Shown here one piece after another: positions 1 to 9,417 of a stretch of DNA of 64,000 bases (the stretch's first letter is position 1; each line of letters opens with the position of its first letter). A program made the position numbers and the translations under genes. Source of the stretch: Streptomyces neyagawaensis (lineage in GTDB: Bacteria; Actinomycetota; Actinomycetes; Streptomycetales; Streptomycetaceae); NCBI RefSeq assembly GCF_023516595.1, contig NZ_JAMGBG010000027.1, forward strand, positions 124,001-188,000. Reading direction: 5' to 3'. The notes under the pieces were generated by a model. The model was given only the letters and a program-made list of their open reading frames with translations, searched no databases and was not told the DNA's origin.

Positions 1-50
1 GCCGGACCGGCCGACCGCGCCGGAGGTCCACCACGGACACTTCACGCACA

Positions 51-929
51 ATGCCACAAAATCCGCTCCAGGGGGACGAATTGCCTTTCACGCTGAGCCA
101 TGCGGCCGCCGTGCTGCCCGCGCTGCGCGGGGACGGGAGCGCGCGGGGGCGACTCGTACCGTCGGTGCTCGTCGCCGGTTCGTTCGCGCCCGATCTGACC
201 TATTACGCGGCGAGTGTGCTGCCGGGGGCGATGGAATTCGGCGACGTCACGCACTCCTTCGCCGGGGTCTTCACCGTCGACGTGCTGTTCACCTGGGCGT
301 TGGTGGGCGTGTGGCTGGTGCTCCGGGAGCCGCTCGTCGCGCTGCTGCCGAGGACGCGGCGGGCGCGGGTGGCCTCGCTGGTGCGGTGCGGGGCCGGCGT
401 GCGGCGGGTGGGTCCGTCGCTGGTGCTGTGGTGGTACGTCTCCGCGGTGCTGGGTGCGCTCACCCATGTCGTCTGGGACGCGTTCACGCATCTCGACCGG
501 TGGGGGATGCGGCTGTTTCCGGTGCTGGGTGAGGAGTTCGCGGGCTCGCCGTTGTACTGGTACCTCCAGTACGGCGGTTCGGCGGTCGCGGCGGTCGTGA
601 TCGCCGTGTTCCTGGTGCTGGCGCTGCGCCGTCAGCCGGTGGGCGAGCCCGTGGGTGTGCCGGTGCTCTCCTCGGCCGACCGGTGGGTGGCGGGCGCCGT
701 GATCGGGGGGTGCGCGCTGATCGCGACGGCGCAGCGGGTGGCCCGCTGGTGGGCCTCCTGGGGTTCGATCGCCAAACCGTACGAGGTGATCCCGACGGTG
801 TGCTTCGGGGCCGGGGCCGGGCTGATGGTCGGCGTGGTGCTGTACGGCGTAGGCGTCAGGATCTGGCGCCCGGCTTCCGCTGCGGTGATCGCAGCCGACG
901 CGGAGGCGGACAGCTCGGTCCGCCGCTGA
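51..929 (+). CDS. DUF4184 family integral membrane protein
   Basis: A 292-residue membrane protein. The N-terminal segment PFTLSHAAAVLP is the signature I associate with DUF4184, a family resembling membrane-bound metal-dependent hydrolases; its activity is unknown. Several hydrophobic segments are visible, around residues 75-95, 120-140, 180-200, 215-230 and 255-275. His and Asp residues sit near the first and third of these (SFAPD, DVTHSF, HVVWDAFTH), which would fit a metal site; that is inference. The ATG at 51 has only a modest upstream purine stretch. An in-frame ATG just before the PFTLSH motif is not available, so the start is uncertain by about 10 residues. It stands alone, followed by a 1.3 kb non-coding repeat block. 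Confidence 0.75.
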   Translation: MPQNPLQGDELPFTLSHAAAVLPALRGDGSARGRLVPSVLVAGSFAPDLTYYAASVLPGAMEFGDVTHSFAGVFTVDVLFTWALVGVWLVLREPLVALLPRTRRARVASLVRCGAGVRRVGPSLVLWWYVSAVLGALTHVVWDAFTHLDRWGMRLFPVLGEEFAGSPLYWYLQYGGSAVAAVVIAVFLVLALRRQPVGEPVGVPVLSSADRWVAGAVIGGCALIATAQRVARWWASWGSIAKPYEVIPTVCFGAGAGLMVGVVLYGVGVRIWRPASAAVIAADAEADSSVRR

Positions 930-1370
930 GCACCGGACGGCGGCGCACGGGGGCCCCACGGGGGATACGGGGTCTGGCCGCGCCGGGGGCGTATGGCGGG
1001 ACGTGGCCCAGCAGGGCCGGGACGGGGTGGGTGAGCCTCCAGGGGATCAGTGTGTGCGCCCAGCGGCGGTGGGGCGCCCATGGGAAGTGGGGCTGCACCC
1101 TGGAGAGGCGGGTGAGCGCCCGTGGCAGGCGGCCGGCAGCTGTCGCGGTACGGCGGCGGAGCGTGCGTATGCCCATGCGGGCATCCTCATGCCGCCCCGC
1201 CCCGCCGGGCCCCTCGACGGGGTCCAGCCGGGTGACACCGGGGGCGCGCCGCGGGGGCGGATGGGAGAGTGCCGGGGAGCGCCGCTGAGGGGGGTGGCGC
1301 TGTGGCAGAGGCGGGCGGCACCGGCAGAGGCCGGCCCCTGAGCGAGCACCGAAGGACCGAGGGGACGACC

Positions 1371-2155
1371 GGTCCGCTCGGCACCGCCGGACAGCGCCGT
1401 CGTGGCGAAGCGCCGCTGCGGCGGAGTAACGAGGGCGGCAGGGAAAACCAGCCCCCTCGGAAGGGGCACGGGAGCGCCGCTGGCCAGCCGGTCCGCTCGG
1501 CACCGCCGGACAGCGCCGTCGTGGCGAAGCGCCGCTGCGGCGGAGTAACGAGGGCGGCAGGGAAAACCAGCCCCCTCGGAAGGGGCACGGGAGCGCCGCT
1601 GGCCAGCCGGTCCGCTCGGCACCGCCGGACAGCACCATCGTGGCGAAGCGCCGTCGCGGCGGAATGAAGAGGGCGGCAGCAAGCAGCCCTCGAGAGGGGC
1701 GTCGAAACGACGGGCGAGGGACAACCAGCCCCTCCCAAGGGGCACGGGAGCGCCGCTGGCCAGCCGGTCCGCCCGGCACCGCCGGACAGCACCATCGTGA
1801 CAGAGCGCCGTTGCGGCGGAGTTAAGGGGGCGGCAGGGGAACCAGCCCTCGAGAGGGACGCCGGAACGACGGGCGACCGGCTCCCTCGGCAGCACCGTTC
1901 CGGCGGTGCCGGCCGGTCCGCACGGCACCGCCAGGCAGCACCGTTCCGGTGGAGCCGGCCGGTCCGCACGGCACCGCCGGACAGCGCCATCGTCGCGAAG
2001 CGCCGTCGCGGCGGAGTAAAGAGGGTGGAAGGAAAGAACAGCGCTCTAGAGGTGCACAGGAACGACGGGCGACCGGTTCCCTCGGCAGCGCCGTTGCGGC
2101 GGAGCCGGCCGGTCCGCTCGGCACCGCCAGGCAGCGCGCCGTCGCGGCGGAGTAA
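1371..2155. repeat. Degenerate tandem-repeat block between the DUF4184 gene and polA
   Basis: The motif GGTCCGCTCGGCACCGCCGG recurs at 1371, 1490 and 1609. The first two units are near-identical with a period of 119 bases. Decayed copies follow near 1766, 1914, 1960 and 2109 with altered spacing (157, about 148, 46 and 149). Each long unit carries a GCCGCTGCGGCGG-type palindrome and an AGCCCCTCGGAAGGGGC-type hairpin. Open frames on both strands only translate the repeat into Arg/Pro/Ala/Gly-rich strings, so I treat the block as non-coding. The flanks 930-1370 and 2156-2265 are GC-rich with no gene I can support; CCCCTCCGGAGGGG near 2222 is a small hairpin after the polA stop. Confidence 0.8.
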
Positions 2156-2265
2156 GGGGACGGTGCGCTGCCCTGGTGGAGCGCCGTCGCGGCCGAGTAA
2201 GCGGACAGCGGGGAGGAGCCGCCCCTCCGGAGGGGCCCGGGTGTGGGCGGGCCCATCGTCGGGGG

Positions 2266-4992
2266 TCAGTGTGCTGCTGATTCCCAGTCCGGGCCTTGGC
2301 CCACTGAGACGTCCAGGGGGGCTCGGAGATGGACCGCGTTGGACATTTCGTGGCGGACGAGGTCCTCTACGCGGGCACCCTCGCCGGGGGCGATCTCCAG
2401 GACGATTTCGTCGTGGACCTGGAGGAGCATGCGGGACGTGAGGCCGGCGTCCTCCAGGGCGCGGCCCACATTCAGCATGGCGATCTTGACGATGTCCGCG
2501 GCCGTGCCCTGGATGGGCGCGTTGAGCGCCATCCGCTCGGCGGCCTCGCGGCGCTGCCGGTTGTCACTGTTGAGGTCGGGCAGATAGCGGCGGCGGCCGA
2601 AGAGCGTCGCCGTGTACCCGGTCGCCCGCGCCTCGTCGACCGCCCGGCGCAGATAGTCCCGGACCCCGCCGAAGCGCTCGAAGTACGCGTCCATCAAGGC
2701 GCGGGCCTCCCCCGCGTCGATGTTCAGCTGCTGGGAAAGGCCGAATGCCGACAGGCCGTACGCGAGGCCGTACGACATCGCCTTGATCTTGCGCCGCATC
2801 TCGGCGTCGACGGCATCGGGCTCGACGCCGAACACCTGCGCCGCGGCCGTGGTGTGGAGGTCCTCGCCGGAGGTGAACGCCTCGATGAGGCCCTCGTCCT
2901 CGGAGAGGTGCGCCATCACGCGCAGCTCGATCTGGCTGTAGTCGGCCGTCATCAGCGACTCGAAGCCCTCGCCGACGACGAAGCCGCGGCGGATCGCCCG
3001 GCCCTCGTCGGTGCGGACGGGAATGTTCTGCAGGTTCGGGTCGACCGAGGAGAGACGGCCCGTCGCGGCGACCGTCTGGTTGAAGGTGGTGTGGATGCGG
3101 CCGTCCGTCGCGATGGTCTTGATCAGGCCCTCGACGGTGACGCGGAGCTTCGCCTGCTCGCGGTGGCGGAGCATGATGACCGGCAGTTCGTTGTCGGTCT
3201 GGGTGGCGAGCCAGGCCAGGGCGTCCGCGTCGGTGGTGTACCCCGTCTTGGTGCGCTTGGTCTTGGGCAGGGCCAGCTCGCCGAAGAGGACCTCCTGGAG
3301 CTGCTTGGGCGAGCCGAGGTTGAACTCGTGCCCGGCCGCCGCGTGCGCCTCCTTCACCGCCTGCTGCACGGCACCGGCGAACATCTGCTCCATGGCTTCG
3401 AGGTGGGCTCGGTCCGCGGCGATGCCGTGCCGCTCCATGCGGGCCAGCAGCGCCGACGTCGGCAGCTCCACGTCCCGCAGCAGCTCGGCGGCGCCGACCT
3501 CCTCCAGGCGCTGCCCGAACGCCTCGCCCAGGTCGAGGATGGCGCGGGCCTGCACCATGAGGGCCTCGGCCTCGGCGCCGTCGTCCGCGCCGAAGGCCAG
3601 CTGGCCGTCGGCGGTGGCGGCGGGGGCCAGCTCCCGACCGAGGTACTCCAGGGACAGCGCGTCCAGGTCGAAGGAGCGGCGGCCCGGCTTGACCAGGTAC
3701 GCGGCGAGGGCGGTGTCCATGGTGACGCCCTCGATGATCCAGCCGTGCTCCGCGAAGACCCGCATCGCGCCCTTGGCATTGTGGAACACCTTGGGCGTCG
3801 CCCGGTCGGCGAGCCAGGCCGCCCACGTGGTCTCGTCCGTCTCGTCGAGCTGGGTCGGGTCGAACCAGGCGGCCGCTCCCCCGGCGGCGGCGAGCGCGAT
3901 CTCGGTGACCGAGCCCGTGCCGAGCGCCCAGGTGTCGACGCTGGCGACACCGAGGACCTCCGTGCCGTGCTCGGTGAGCCAGCCGGTCAGCTCGCCGGAG
4001 CCGAGGACCGTGCCGTCCACGGCGACGCCCGCGGCGGGCTGCGGCCCGGCGTCCGCCTCCTCCGCCCCCGGGTCGACGGCCAGCAGCCGCTCGCGCAGCG
4101 ACGGGTTGCGGATCTCCAGGGTGTCCAGGACCATCGCGACGGCCTTGCGGTCGTACGGGGCGCGCTCCAGGTCGGTGACCGTCCTCGGCAGGTCGACCGT
4201 GCGCACCATCTCGGTGAGGCGGCGGTTGAGCTTGACGGCCTCCAGATGGTCACGGAGGTTCTGCCCCGCCTTGCCCTTGACCTCCTCGACGCGCTCGACC
4301 AGATCCGCGAACGAACCGAACTGGTTGATCCACTTCGCGGCGGTCTTCTCGCCGACGCCGGGGATGCCGGGCAGGTTGTCGGACGGGTCGCCGCGCAGGG
4401 CCGCGAAGTCCGGGTACTGGGCGGGCGTCAGGCCGTACTTCTCGAACACCTTCTCCGGGGTGAACCGGGTCAGCTCCGAGACGCCCTTGGTGGGGTAGAG
4501 CACGGTGGTGTGTTCGGAGACCAGCTGGAAGGAGTCGCGGTCACCGGTGACGATGAGGACCTCGAAGCCCTCCGCCTCGGCCTGGGTGGCGAGGGTGGCG
4601 ATGATGTCGTCGGCCTCGAAGCCGTCGACCGCGAAGCGCACGGCGTGCATGGCGTCGAGCAGCTCGCCGATCAGCTCGACCTGCCCCTTGAACTCGTCGG
4701 GGGTCTTGGAGCGGTTGGCCTTGTACTCGGTGAACTCCTCGGAGCGCCAGGTCTTGCGGGAGACGTCGAACGCCACCGCGAAGTGGGTGGGCGCCTCGTC
4801 GCGCAGCGTGTTCGCCAGCATCGACGCGAAGCCGTAGATCGCGTTCGTCGGCTGGCCCGTCGCGGTCGTGAAGTTCTCCGCGGGGAGCGCGAAGAACGCG
4901 CGGTAGGCCAGCGAATGCCCGTCCATGAGCATGAGCCGGGGACGGCTGCCGCCGGTGGTCGTGTCGGTCTTCTTCGATGCTGTCTCTGCCAC
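2266..4992 (-). CDS. polA: DNA polymerase I
   Basis: Family A DNA polymerase of about 908 residues, the usual actinobacterial length, acting in Okazaki fragment maturation and excision repair. The N-terminal 5'-3' flap-nuclease domain (about residues 15-310) begins LMLMDGHSLAYRAFFAL and carries the acidic motif FEADDIIATLA and the helix-hairpin-helix IPGVGEKTAAKW. The polymerase domain has motif A DYSQIELRVMAHL (about 680), the O-helix KIKAMSYGLAYGLS and motif C LLQVHDEIVLEI near the C-terminus. The middle domain lacks the DxE motif of proofreading 3'-5' exonucleases, so proofreading is probably absent, as expected in this lineage. I chose the GTG at 4992 (VAETASKK) because upstream residues are low complexity and the flap-nuclease core starts soon after it. 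Transcribed alone, divergent from the oxidoreductase gene. Confidence 0.97.
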   Translation of the reverse strand: MAETASKKTDTTTGGSRPRLMLMDGHSLAYRAFFALPAENFTTATGQPTNAIYGFASMLANTLRDEAPTHFAVAFDVSRKTWRSEEFTEYKANRSKTPDEFKGQVELIGELLDAMHAVRFAVDGFEADDIIATLATQAEAEGFEVLIVTGDRDSFQLVSEHTTVLYPTKGVSELTRFTPEKVFEKYGLTPAQYPDFAALRGDPSDNLPGIPGVGEKTAAKWINQFGSFADLVERVEEVKGKAGQNLRDHLEAVKLNRRLTEMVRTVDLPRTVTDLERAPYDRKAVAMVLDTLEIRNPSLRERLLAVDPGAEEADAGPQPAAGVAVDGTVLGSGELTGWLTEHGTEVLGVASVDTWALGTGSVTEIALAAAGGAAAWFDPTQLDETDETTWAAWLADRATPKVFHNAKGAMRVFAEHGWIIEGVTMDTALAAYLVKPGRRSFDLDALSLEYLGRELAPAATADGQLAFGADDGAEAEALMVQARAILDLGEAFGQRLEEVGAAELLRDVELPTSALLARMERHGIAADRAHLEAMEQMFAGAVQQAVKEAHAAAGHEFNLGSPKQLQEVLFGELALPKTKRTKTGYTTDADALAWLATQTDNELPVIMLRHREQAKLRVTVEGLIKTIATDGRIHTTFNQTVAATGRLSSVDPNLQNIPVRTDEGRAIRRGFVVGEGFESLMTADYSQIELRVMAHLSEDEGLIEAFTSGEDLHTTAAAQVFGVEPDAVDAEMRRKIKAMSYGLAYGLSAFGLSQQLNIDAGEARALMDAYFERFGGVRDYLRRAVDEARATGYTATLFGRRRYLPDLNSDNRQRREAAERMALNAPIQGTAADIVKIAMLNVGRALEDAGLTSRMLLQVHDEIVLEIAPGEGARVEDLVRHEMSNAVHLRAPLDVSVGQGPDWESAAH

Positions 4993-5232
4993 GCACCCGA
5001 TCCTGCCACGTGCCACTGACACTCGGACCACGCCCGCCGCCCCGCGCCCTCGCACCGGCCCCCGACCCCACCCCGCCCCCGGGCGTCGAAGCGGACACAT
5101 CCCCGTACCCGTCCCCGCCCGGTCACGGCGGATCGTCCCCGTGCACCGATCTCGATCGGGGCCGGTGACACGTGCGAGGATCGGGGGCGTACCTCAGGCT
5201 CGACAGCACACGTACGCGAATGGGGAGCAGCG

Positions 5233-7512
5233 ATGGCCGGCAAGGCGCCCAAGAGTGATCCGGTTCAGGACGCGCCGCAGGTCGCGCAGCCGAAGCATGC
5301 GGCGGCGGGGCTCCCCGCGATCGGGCACACCCTGCGGATAGCGCAGCAGCAGATGGGGGTGAAGCGGACCGCGCTGACACTGCTGCGGGTCAATCAGAAG
5401 GACGGCTTCGACTGTCCCGGCTGCGCCTGGCCGGAGCCGGAGCACCGGCACACGGCGGAGTTCTGCGAGAACGGCGCGAAGGCGGTCGCCGAGGAAGCCA
5501 CGCTGCGCCGGGTCACTCCGGAGTTCTTCGCCGCGCACACCGTGGCGGACCTGGCCACCCGCAGCGGCTACTGGCTGGGCCAGCAGGGCCGGCTCACCCA
5601 CCCCGTGTACCTGCCCGAGGGGGGCGACCGGTACGAGCCGGTGTCCTGGGAGCGGGCCTTCGACATCGTCGCCGAGGAGCTGCACGCCCTCGGCTCCCCC
5701 GACGAGGCCCTCTTCTACACCTCCGGGCGCACCAGTAACGAGGCGGCGTTCCTGTACCAGTTGTTCGCCCGCGAGTTCGGCACGAACAACCTGCCGGACT
5801 GCTCCAACATGTGCCACGAGTCGTCGGGCTCCGCGCTGTCCGAGACGATCGGCATCGGCAAGGGCAGCGTCCTGCTGGAGGATCTGTACAAGGCGGATCT
5901 GATCGTCGTCGCCGGGCAGAACCCGGGCACGAACCACCCGCGCATGCTGTCCGCCCTGGAGAAGGCCAAGGCCGGCGGCGCGAAGATCATCACGGTCAAT
6001 CCGCTGCCCGAGGCGGGCCTGGAGCGGTTCAAGAACCCGCAGACCCCGCAGGGCATGCTCAAGGGCGCCGCCCTCACCGATCTGTTCCTGCAGATCCGCA
6101 TCGGCGGCGACCAGGCCCTGTTCCGTCTCCTCAACAAGCTGGTCCTTCAGACGGAGGGAGCGGTCGACGAGGAGTTCGTGCGCGAGCACACGCACGGCTT
6201 CGAGGAGTTCGCCGAGGCGGCCCGCGCCGCCGACTGGGAGGAGACGCTCACCGCGACCGGTCTGACGCGCGAGCAGATCGACGAGGCGCTGCGCATGGTC
6301 CTCGCCTCGAAGCGGACGATCGTCTGCTGGGCCATGGGCCTGACCCAGCACAAGCACGCGGTGCCCACCATCCGCGAGGTCGTCAACTTCCTGCTGCTGC
6401 GCGGCAACATCGGCCGCCCCGGCGCGGGCGTCTGCCCGGTGCGCGGTCACTCCAACGTGCAGGGCGACCGCACGATGGGCATCTTCGAGCGGCCCGCCCC
6501 GGCGTTCCTGGACGCCCTGGAGAAGGAGTTCGGCTTCGCGCCGCCCAGGGAGCACGGCTACGACGTCGTACGGGCCATCAAGGCCATGCGCGACGACAAG
6601 GCGAGGGTGTTCTTCGCGATGGGCGGCAACTTCGTGTCGGCGTCCCCCGACACGGAGGTCACGGAGGCGGCGATGCGGCGCGCCCGGCTGACGGTGCACG
6701 TGTCGACGAAGCTGAACCGCTCGCACGCGGTCACGGGCGCGCGGGCGCTGATCCTGCCCACCCTGGGCCGCACCGAGCGTGATCTGCAGGGCAGCGGCGA
6801 GCAGTTCGTGACCGTCGAGGACTCCATGGGCATGGTCCACGCCTCCCGCGGCCGTCTGGAGCCCGCGAGCCGGCATCTGCTGTCCGAGCCGGCCATCGTG
6901 TGCCGCCTCGCCCGCCGGGTCCTCGGCGAGGAGAGCCGCACACCGTGGGAGGAGTTCGAGAAGGACTACGCGACGATCCGTGACCGCATCGCGCGCGTGG
7001 TGCCCGGTTTTGAAGACTTCAACGCGCGCGTGGCGGATCCGAACGGCTTCGCGCTGCCGCACGCCCCGCGCGACGAGCGCCGCTTCCCCACCGCCACCGG
7101 CAAGGCCAACTTCACCGCCGCGCCGGTGGAGTTCCCCCGGCTGCCCGAGGGCCGTCTGCTGCTGCAGACCCTGCGCTCGCACGACCAGTACAACACCACG
7201 ATCTACGGCCTCGACGACCGCTACCGGGGCATCACGGGCGGCCGCCGGGTCGTCCTCGTCCACCCTGAGGACGCCGCGGAGCTGAAGGTCGCCGACGGCT
7301 CCTACGTGGACCTGGTGAGCGAGTGGAAGGACGGTGTCGAGCGCCGGGCGCCCGGTTTCCGGGTGGTGCACTACCCGACGGCCCGCGGCTGCGCGGCCGC
7401 CTACTACCCCGAGACCAACGTCCTGGTGCCGCTGGACGCCACCGCGGACACCAGCAACACCCCGGCCAGCAAGTCCGTCGTGGTCCGTCTGGAACAATCG
7501 GCCACCGACTGA
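5233..7512 (+). CDS. FdhF/YdeP-type molybdopterin oxidoreductase, alpha subunit
   Basis: A 759-residue member of the molybdopterin oxidoreductase superfamily, FdhF/YdeP branch: formate-dehydrogenase-like proteins whose physiological substrate is mostly unknown. Visible features are an N-terminal Cys pair (DCPGCAWPEP, about residue 56), the family start of the catalytic domain (GRLTHPVYLPEGGDRYEPVSW), the NNLPDCSNMCHESSG segment around residue 195, the cofactor-domain motif VVAGQNPGTNHPRM, and the C-terminal dinucleotide-binding domain with LRSHDQYNTTIYG. There is no signal peptide, so it should be cytoplasmic. The ATG follows GGGGAG at a good distance. No electron-transfer partner or cofactor-insertion gene is adjacent. 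Divergent from polA across a 240-base gap. Confidence 0.93.
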   Translation: MAGKAPKSDPVQDAPQVAQPKHAAAGLPAIGHTLRIAQQQMGVKRTALTLLRVNQKDGFDCPGCAWPEPEHRHTAEFCENGAKAVAEEATLRRVTPEFFAAHTVADLATRSGYWLGQQGRLTHPVYLPEGGDRYEPVSWERAFDIVAEELHALGSPDEALFYTSGRTSNEAAFLYQLFAREFGTNNLPDCSNMCHESSGSALSETIGIGKGSVLLEDLYKADLIVVAGQNPGTNHPRMLSALEKAKAGGAKIITVNPLPEAGLERFKNPQTPQGMLKGAALTDLFLQIRIGGDQALFRLLNKLVLQTEGAVDEEFVREHTHGFEEFAEAARAADWEETLTATGLTREQIDEALRMVLASKRTIVCWAMGLTQHKHAVPTIREVVNFLLLRGNIGRPGAGVCPVRGHSNVQGDRTMGIFERPAPAFLDALEKEFGFAPPREHGYDVVRAIKAMRDDKARVFFAMGGNFVSASPDTEVTEAAMRRARLTVHVSTKLNRSHAVTGARALILPTLGRTERDLQGSGEQFVTVEDSMGMVHASRGRLEPASRHLLSEPAIVCRLARRVLGEESRTPWEEFEKDYATIRDRIARVVPGFEDFNARVADPNGFALPHAPRDERRFPTATGKANFTAAPVEFPRLPEGRLLLQTLRSHDQYNTTIYGLDDRYRGITGGRRVVLVHPEDAAELKVADGSYVDLVSEWKDGVERRAPGFRVVHYPTARGCAAAYYPETNVLVPLDATADTSNTPASKSVVVRLEQSATD

Positions 7513-7584
7513 GCGTTTGCTCAGGCAGTGAGGCCGGTATACGACCGCCGACGGCACGCGGCGGTCGACGACGAACGGAGCCCC

Positions 7585-8070
7585 ATGGGCGAGCAGCACC
7601 ACGTCACGTTCCCGCAAGAGGTCATCGACGAGTACGCGGCACTCGGCGTCGACCTGGTCGCGATGTTCTCCGCGGGGCACCTGGGCACCCGCATGGGCGT
7701 GCAGATCGTGGAGGCGTCCGCGGACCGCGTCGTCGGCACCATGCCGGTCGAGGGCAACACCCAGCCGTACGGGCTGCTGCACGGCGGCGCGTCCGCCGTG
7801 CTCGCGGAGACCCTCGGCTCGGTCGGCTCCATGCTGCACGCGGGCAGCTCCAAGATCGCGGTGGGCGTCGACCTGAACTGCACCCACCACCGCGGCGTGC
7901 GGTCCGGGCTGGTCACCGGGGTGGCCACACCGGTGCACCGGGGGCGCTCGACCGCCACGTACGAGATCGTCATCAGCGACGAGGCGGGCAAGCGGGTGTG
8001 CACGGCCCGGCTGACCTGTCTGCTGCGCGACGTCCTGCCGGCCGACGCCCAGCGGGTCACGGGCGGCTGA
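7585..8070 (+). CDS. Hotdog-fold acyl-CoA thioesterase (PaaI-like)
   Basis: A 161-residue single hotdog domain. The hallmark GLLHGGASAVLAETLGSVGS (about residues 64-83) matches the PaaI/1,4-dihydroxy-2-naphthoyl-CoA thioesterase group, with the expected acidic residue on the active-site helix. Later GVDLNCTHHRGV and GVATPVHRGRSTATYEI match the second half of the fold. The expected reaction is hydrolysis of an acyl-CoA or aromatic acyl-CoA; the substrate cannot be read from sequence. The ATG at 7585 (MGEQHHVTFP) is preferred over an upstream in-frame GTG because ACGGAG lies just before it and the conserved region starts here. It follows the oxidoreductase gene by 72 bases and may share its transcript. 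Confidence 0.9.
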   Translation: MGEQHHVTFPQEVIDEYAALGVDLVAMFSAGHLGTRMGVQIVEASADRVVGTMPVEGNTQPYGLLHGGASAVLAETLGSVGSMLHAGSSKIAVGVDLNCTHHRGVRSGLVTGVATPVHRGRSTATYEIVISDEAGKRVCTARLTCLLRDVLPADAQRVTGG

Positions 8071-8137
8071 CCCGTCGGCGAGCCCGCGGGCGCCCGGCGC
8101 TGGCGGACGACGGCGGGAGAGGTCTAGCTTTCGGGGC

Positions 8138-8539
8138 ATGGGATCGGGAGGAGCCTCCGGGTGGGGGGCCGCCCTGGGACCGGCGCTGCTGATCGGCGTC
8201 CTGGTCACCGGGTGCGGAGCGTCGGAAGCGAACAACGGACCGGCGGCCGGCGGCTCGGCGTCGCCGTCAGCGGCGGCCACACCGCCCGAGCGCTTGTGCG
8301 CGCGAATCGTCTCCCACTGGTCGCGGGAGGCCCTGGACGGCGAGGGCTACGGCGACTACCAGTCCATGGGGATGTCGAACGGCCAGTACGACATCCTGCG
8401 CGAGGTCGTCGACGCCGCCCGCGCCGAGCAGGAGCGCGCCGGCCGGAAGGCGGCCGAGCGGCTCGTCGACGAGGAGGCGCGCACACGCTGCGCGAAGCTG
8501 TACCGGGACGGCAACCCGACCGGGGGGCCGTGGAGTTGA
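8138..8539 (+). CDS. Putative lipoprotein, function unknown
   Basis: A 133-residue protein with a lipoprotein signal: a hydrophobic stretch (LGPALLIGVLVTG) ending in lipobox LVTGC, with Cys about residue 26. The mature part begins with a Gly/Ser/Ala-rich linker followed by a helical, charged domain with two Cys (RLCARIVSHW, ARTRCAKLYRDGN) that could form a disulfide outside the cell. No enzyme motif is recognisable. The next gene begins inside its last codons (GTG at 8530), so the two are probably translationally coupled. Confidence 0.75.
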   Translation: MGSGGASGWGAALGPALLIGVLVTGCGASEANNGPAAGGSASPSAAATPPERLCARIVSHWSREALDGEGYGDYQSMGMSNGQYDILREVVDAARAEQERAGRKAAERLVDEEARTRCAKLYRDGNPTGGPWS

Positions 8540-9207
8540 GTGGCGTCGGACCCGTCGAAGCGGGCGAGGGGACCCACGCCGAGGACGCCCCGTCACCGCG
8601 CGGACGCCTCGCCCCGCTGTACACCCGTCACCGCCGCGCCGCGCTCGCCGCCGGCGCGGCCGCCCTCGTCCTCACGGGCGGCCTCCTCTACGTGACCCGC
8701 CCCCGGCCGGAGCCCCCGGCCCCTCCCCCGTACCCGTCCCAGGCCGTGGGGTTCACCTACCTCGGGCCCGAGCCCCGGCCCGCCGACCTTCCGGCGGGGA
8801 GTTTCCGCTTCGGCATCGCGGTCACCACGCGCGACGGACCCCCGGTCACCGTGACCCGGATCTCCCAGCCGTCCGCCGGACTCACCCTGACCTCCACGCC
8901 GCGACCGCCCTTCCGGGGCCCGGCCGACGGCGCCCTCACCGTCGTCATCACCATGCGGGTGACGGATTGCGGGAAAGTCCCGAGGAACGCCGGACTGCCT
9001 TTCCTGGACGTAACTCTGCGTAATAGGCGCGCAATAGAGGACCACAGTTTCATCCTCGGCGAAGGCTATGCCCGCGACCTCTCCGAAGCGATTGAGGTCG
9101 CCTGCAGCAACGACTTGGCGTCACTACCAAAACTTAAGAACACTCCTGAAAACGCCGACGCACTTCCTGCGGCTTCTCACAATGTGGACAGGGCGAATCG
9201 GCCTTAA
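8530..9207 (+). CDS. Membrane-anchored protein with extracytoplasmic domain, function unknown
   Basis: About 225 residues. The GTG at 8530 overlaps the end of the lipoprotein gene by 10 bases and is the natural coupled start. A cytoplasmic N-terminus (about 35 residues) leads to one transmembrane helix (RRAALAAGAAALVLTGGLLYV), then a Pro-rich linker and a probable beta-rich exported domain. Two Cys (VTDCGKVP, EVACSNDL) may pair. Codon use changes within the gene: from about position 8990 to the stop the DNA becomes clearly less GC-rich (AAT, ATA, CTT and AAA codons), unlike everything upstream. That could mark a recombination junction or an altered C-terminus. The function is unknown; the pair with the lipoprotein suggests a shared envelope role. 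Confidence 0.7.
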   Translation: MELSGVGPVEAGEGTHAEDAPSPRGRLAPLYTRHRRAALAAGAAALVLTGGLLYVTRPRPEPPAPPPYPSQAVGFTYLGPEPRPADLPAGSFRFGIAVTTRDGPPVTVTRISQPSAGLTLTSTPRPPFRGPADGALTVVITMRVTDCGKVPRNAGLPFLDVTLRNRRAIEDHSFILGEGYARDLSEAIEVACSNDLASLPKLKNTPENADALPAASHNVDRANRP

Positions 9208-9417
9208 TTCCTCGCATCCACCCACGGAGTACCGCTCTGCATTACGTCGTGTCATAACAAGAGCGTCACAGCCTCCCTCAGACCCTCCTCCACGTTCCCA
9301 TCACACGCTTAGAGTCACGCCCAGTCACCGCGCCATCGGATTCGAAGTCATTTTCGTCCCAGCGCTCGACTCGGCCCGCTCAACCAGGAGCGGGCCGTGC
9401 CACGGAAAGGACTGATC

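Noticed and set aside
1047..1990. Overlapping minus-strand frames through the repeat array
   Set aside because: They only translate the DNA repeat; no ribosome site and no family resemblance.
1371..2155. CRISPR array
   Set aside because: Units are 119 bases, decayed and without short identical repeats separated by unique spacers; no cas genes.
2329..5019. 896-residue open frame antisense to polA
   Set aside because: Mirror frame of polA; Arg/Gly/Val-rich with no domain.
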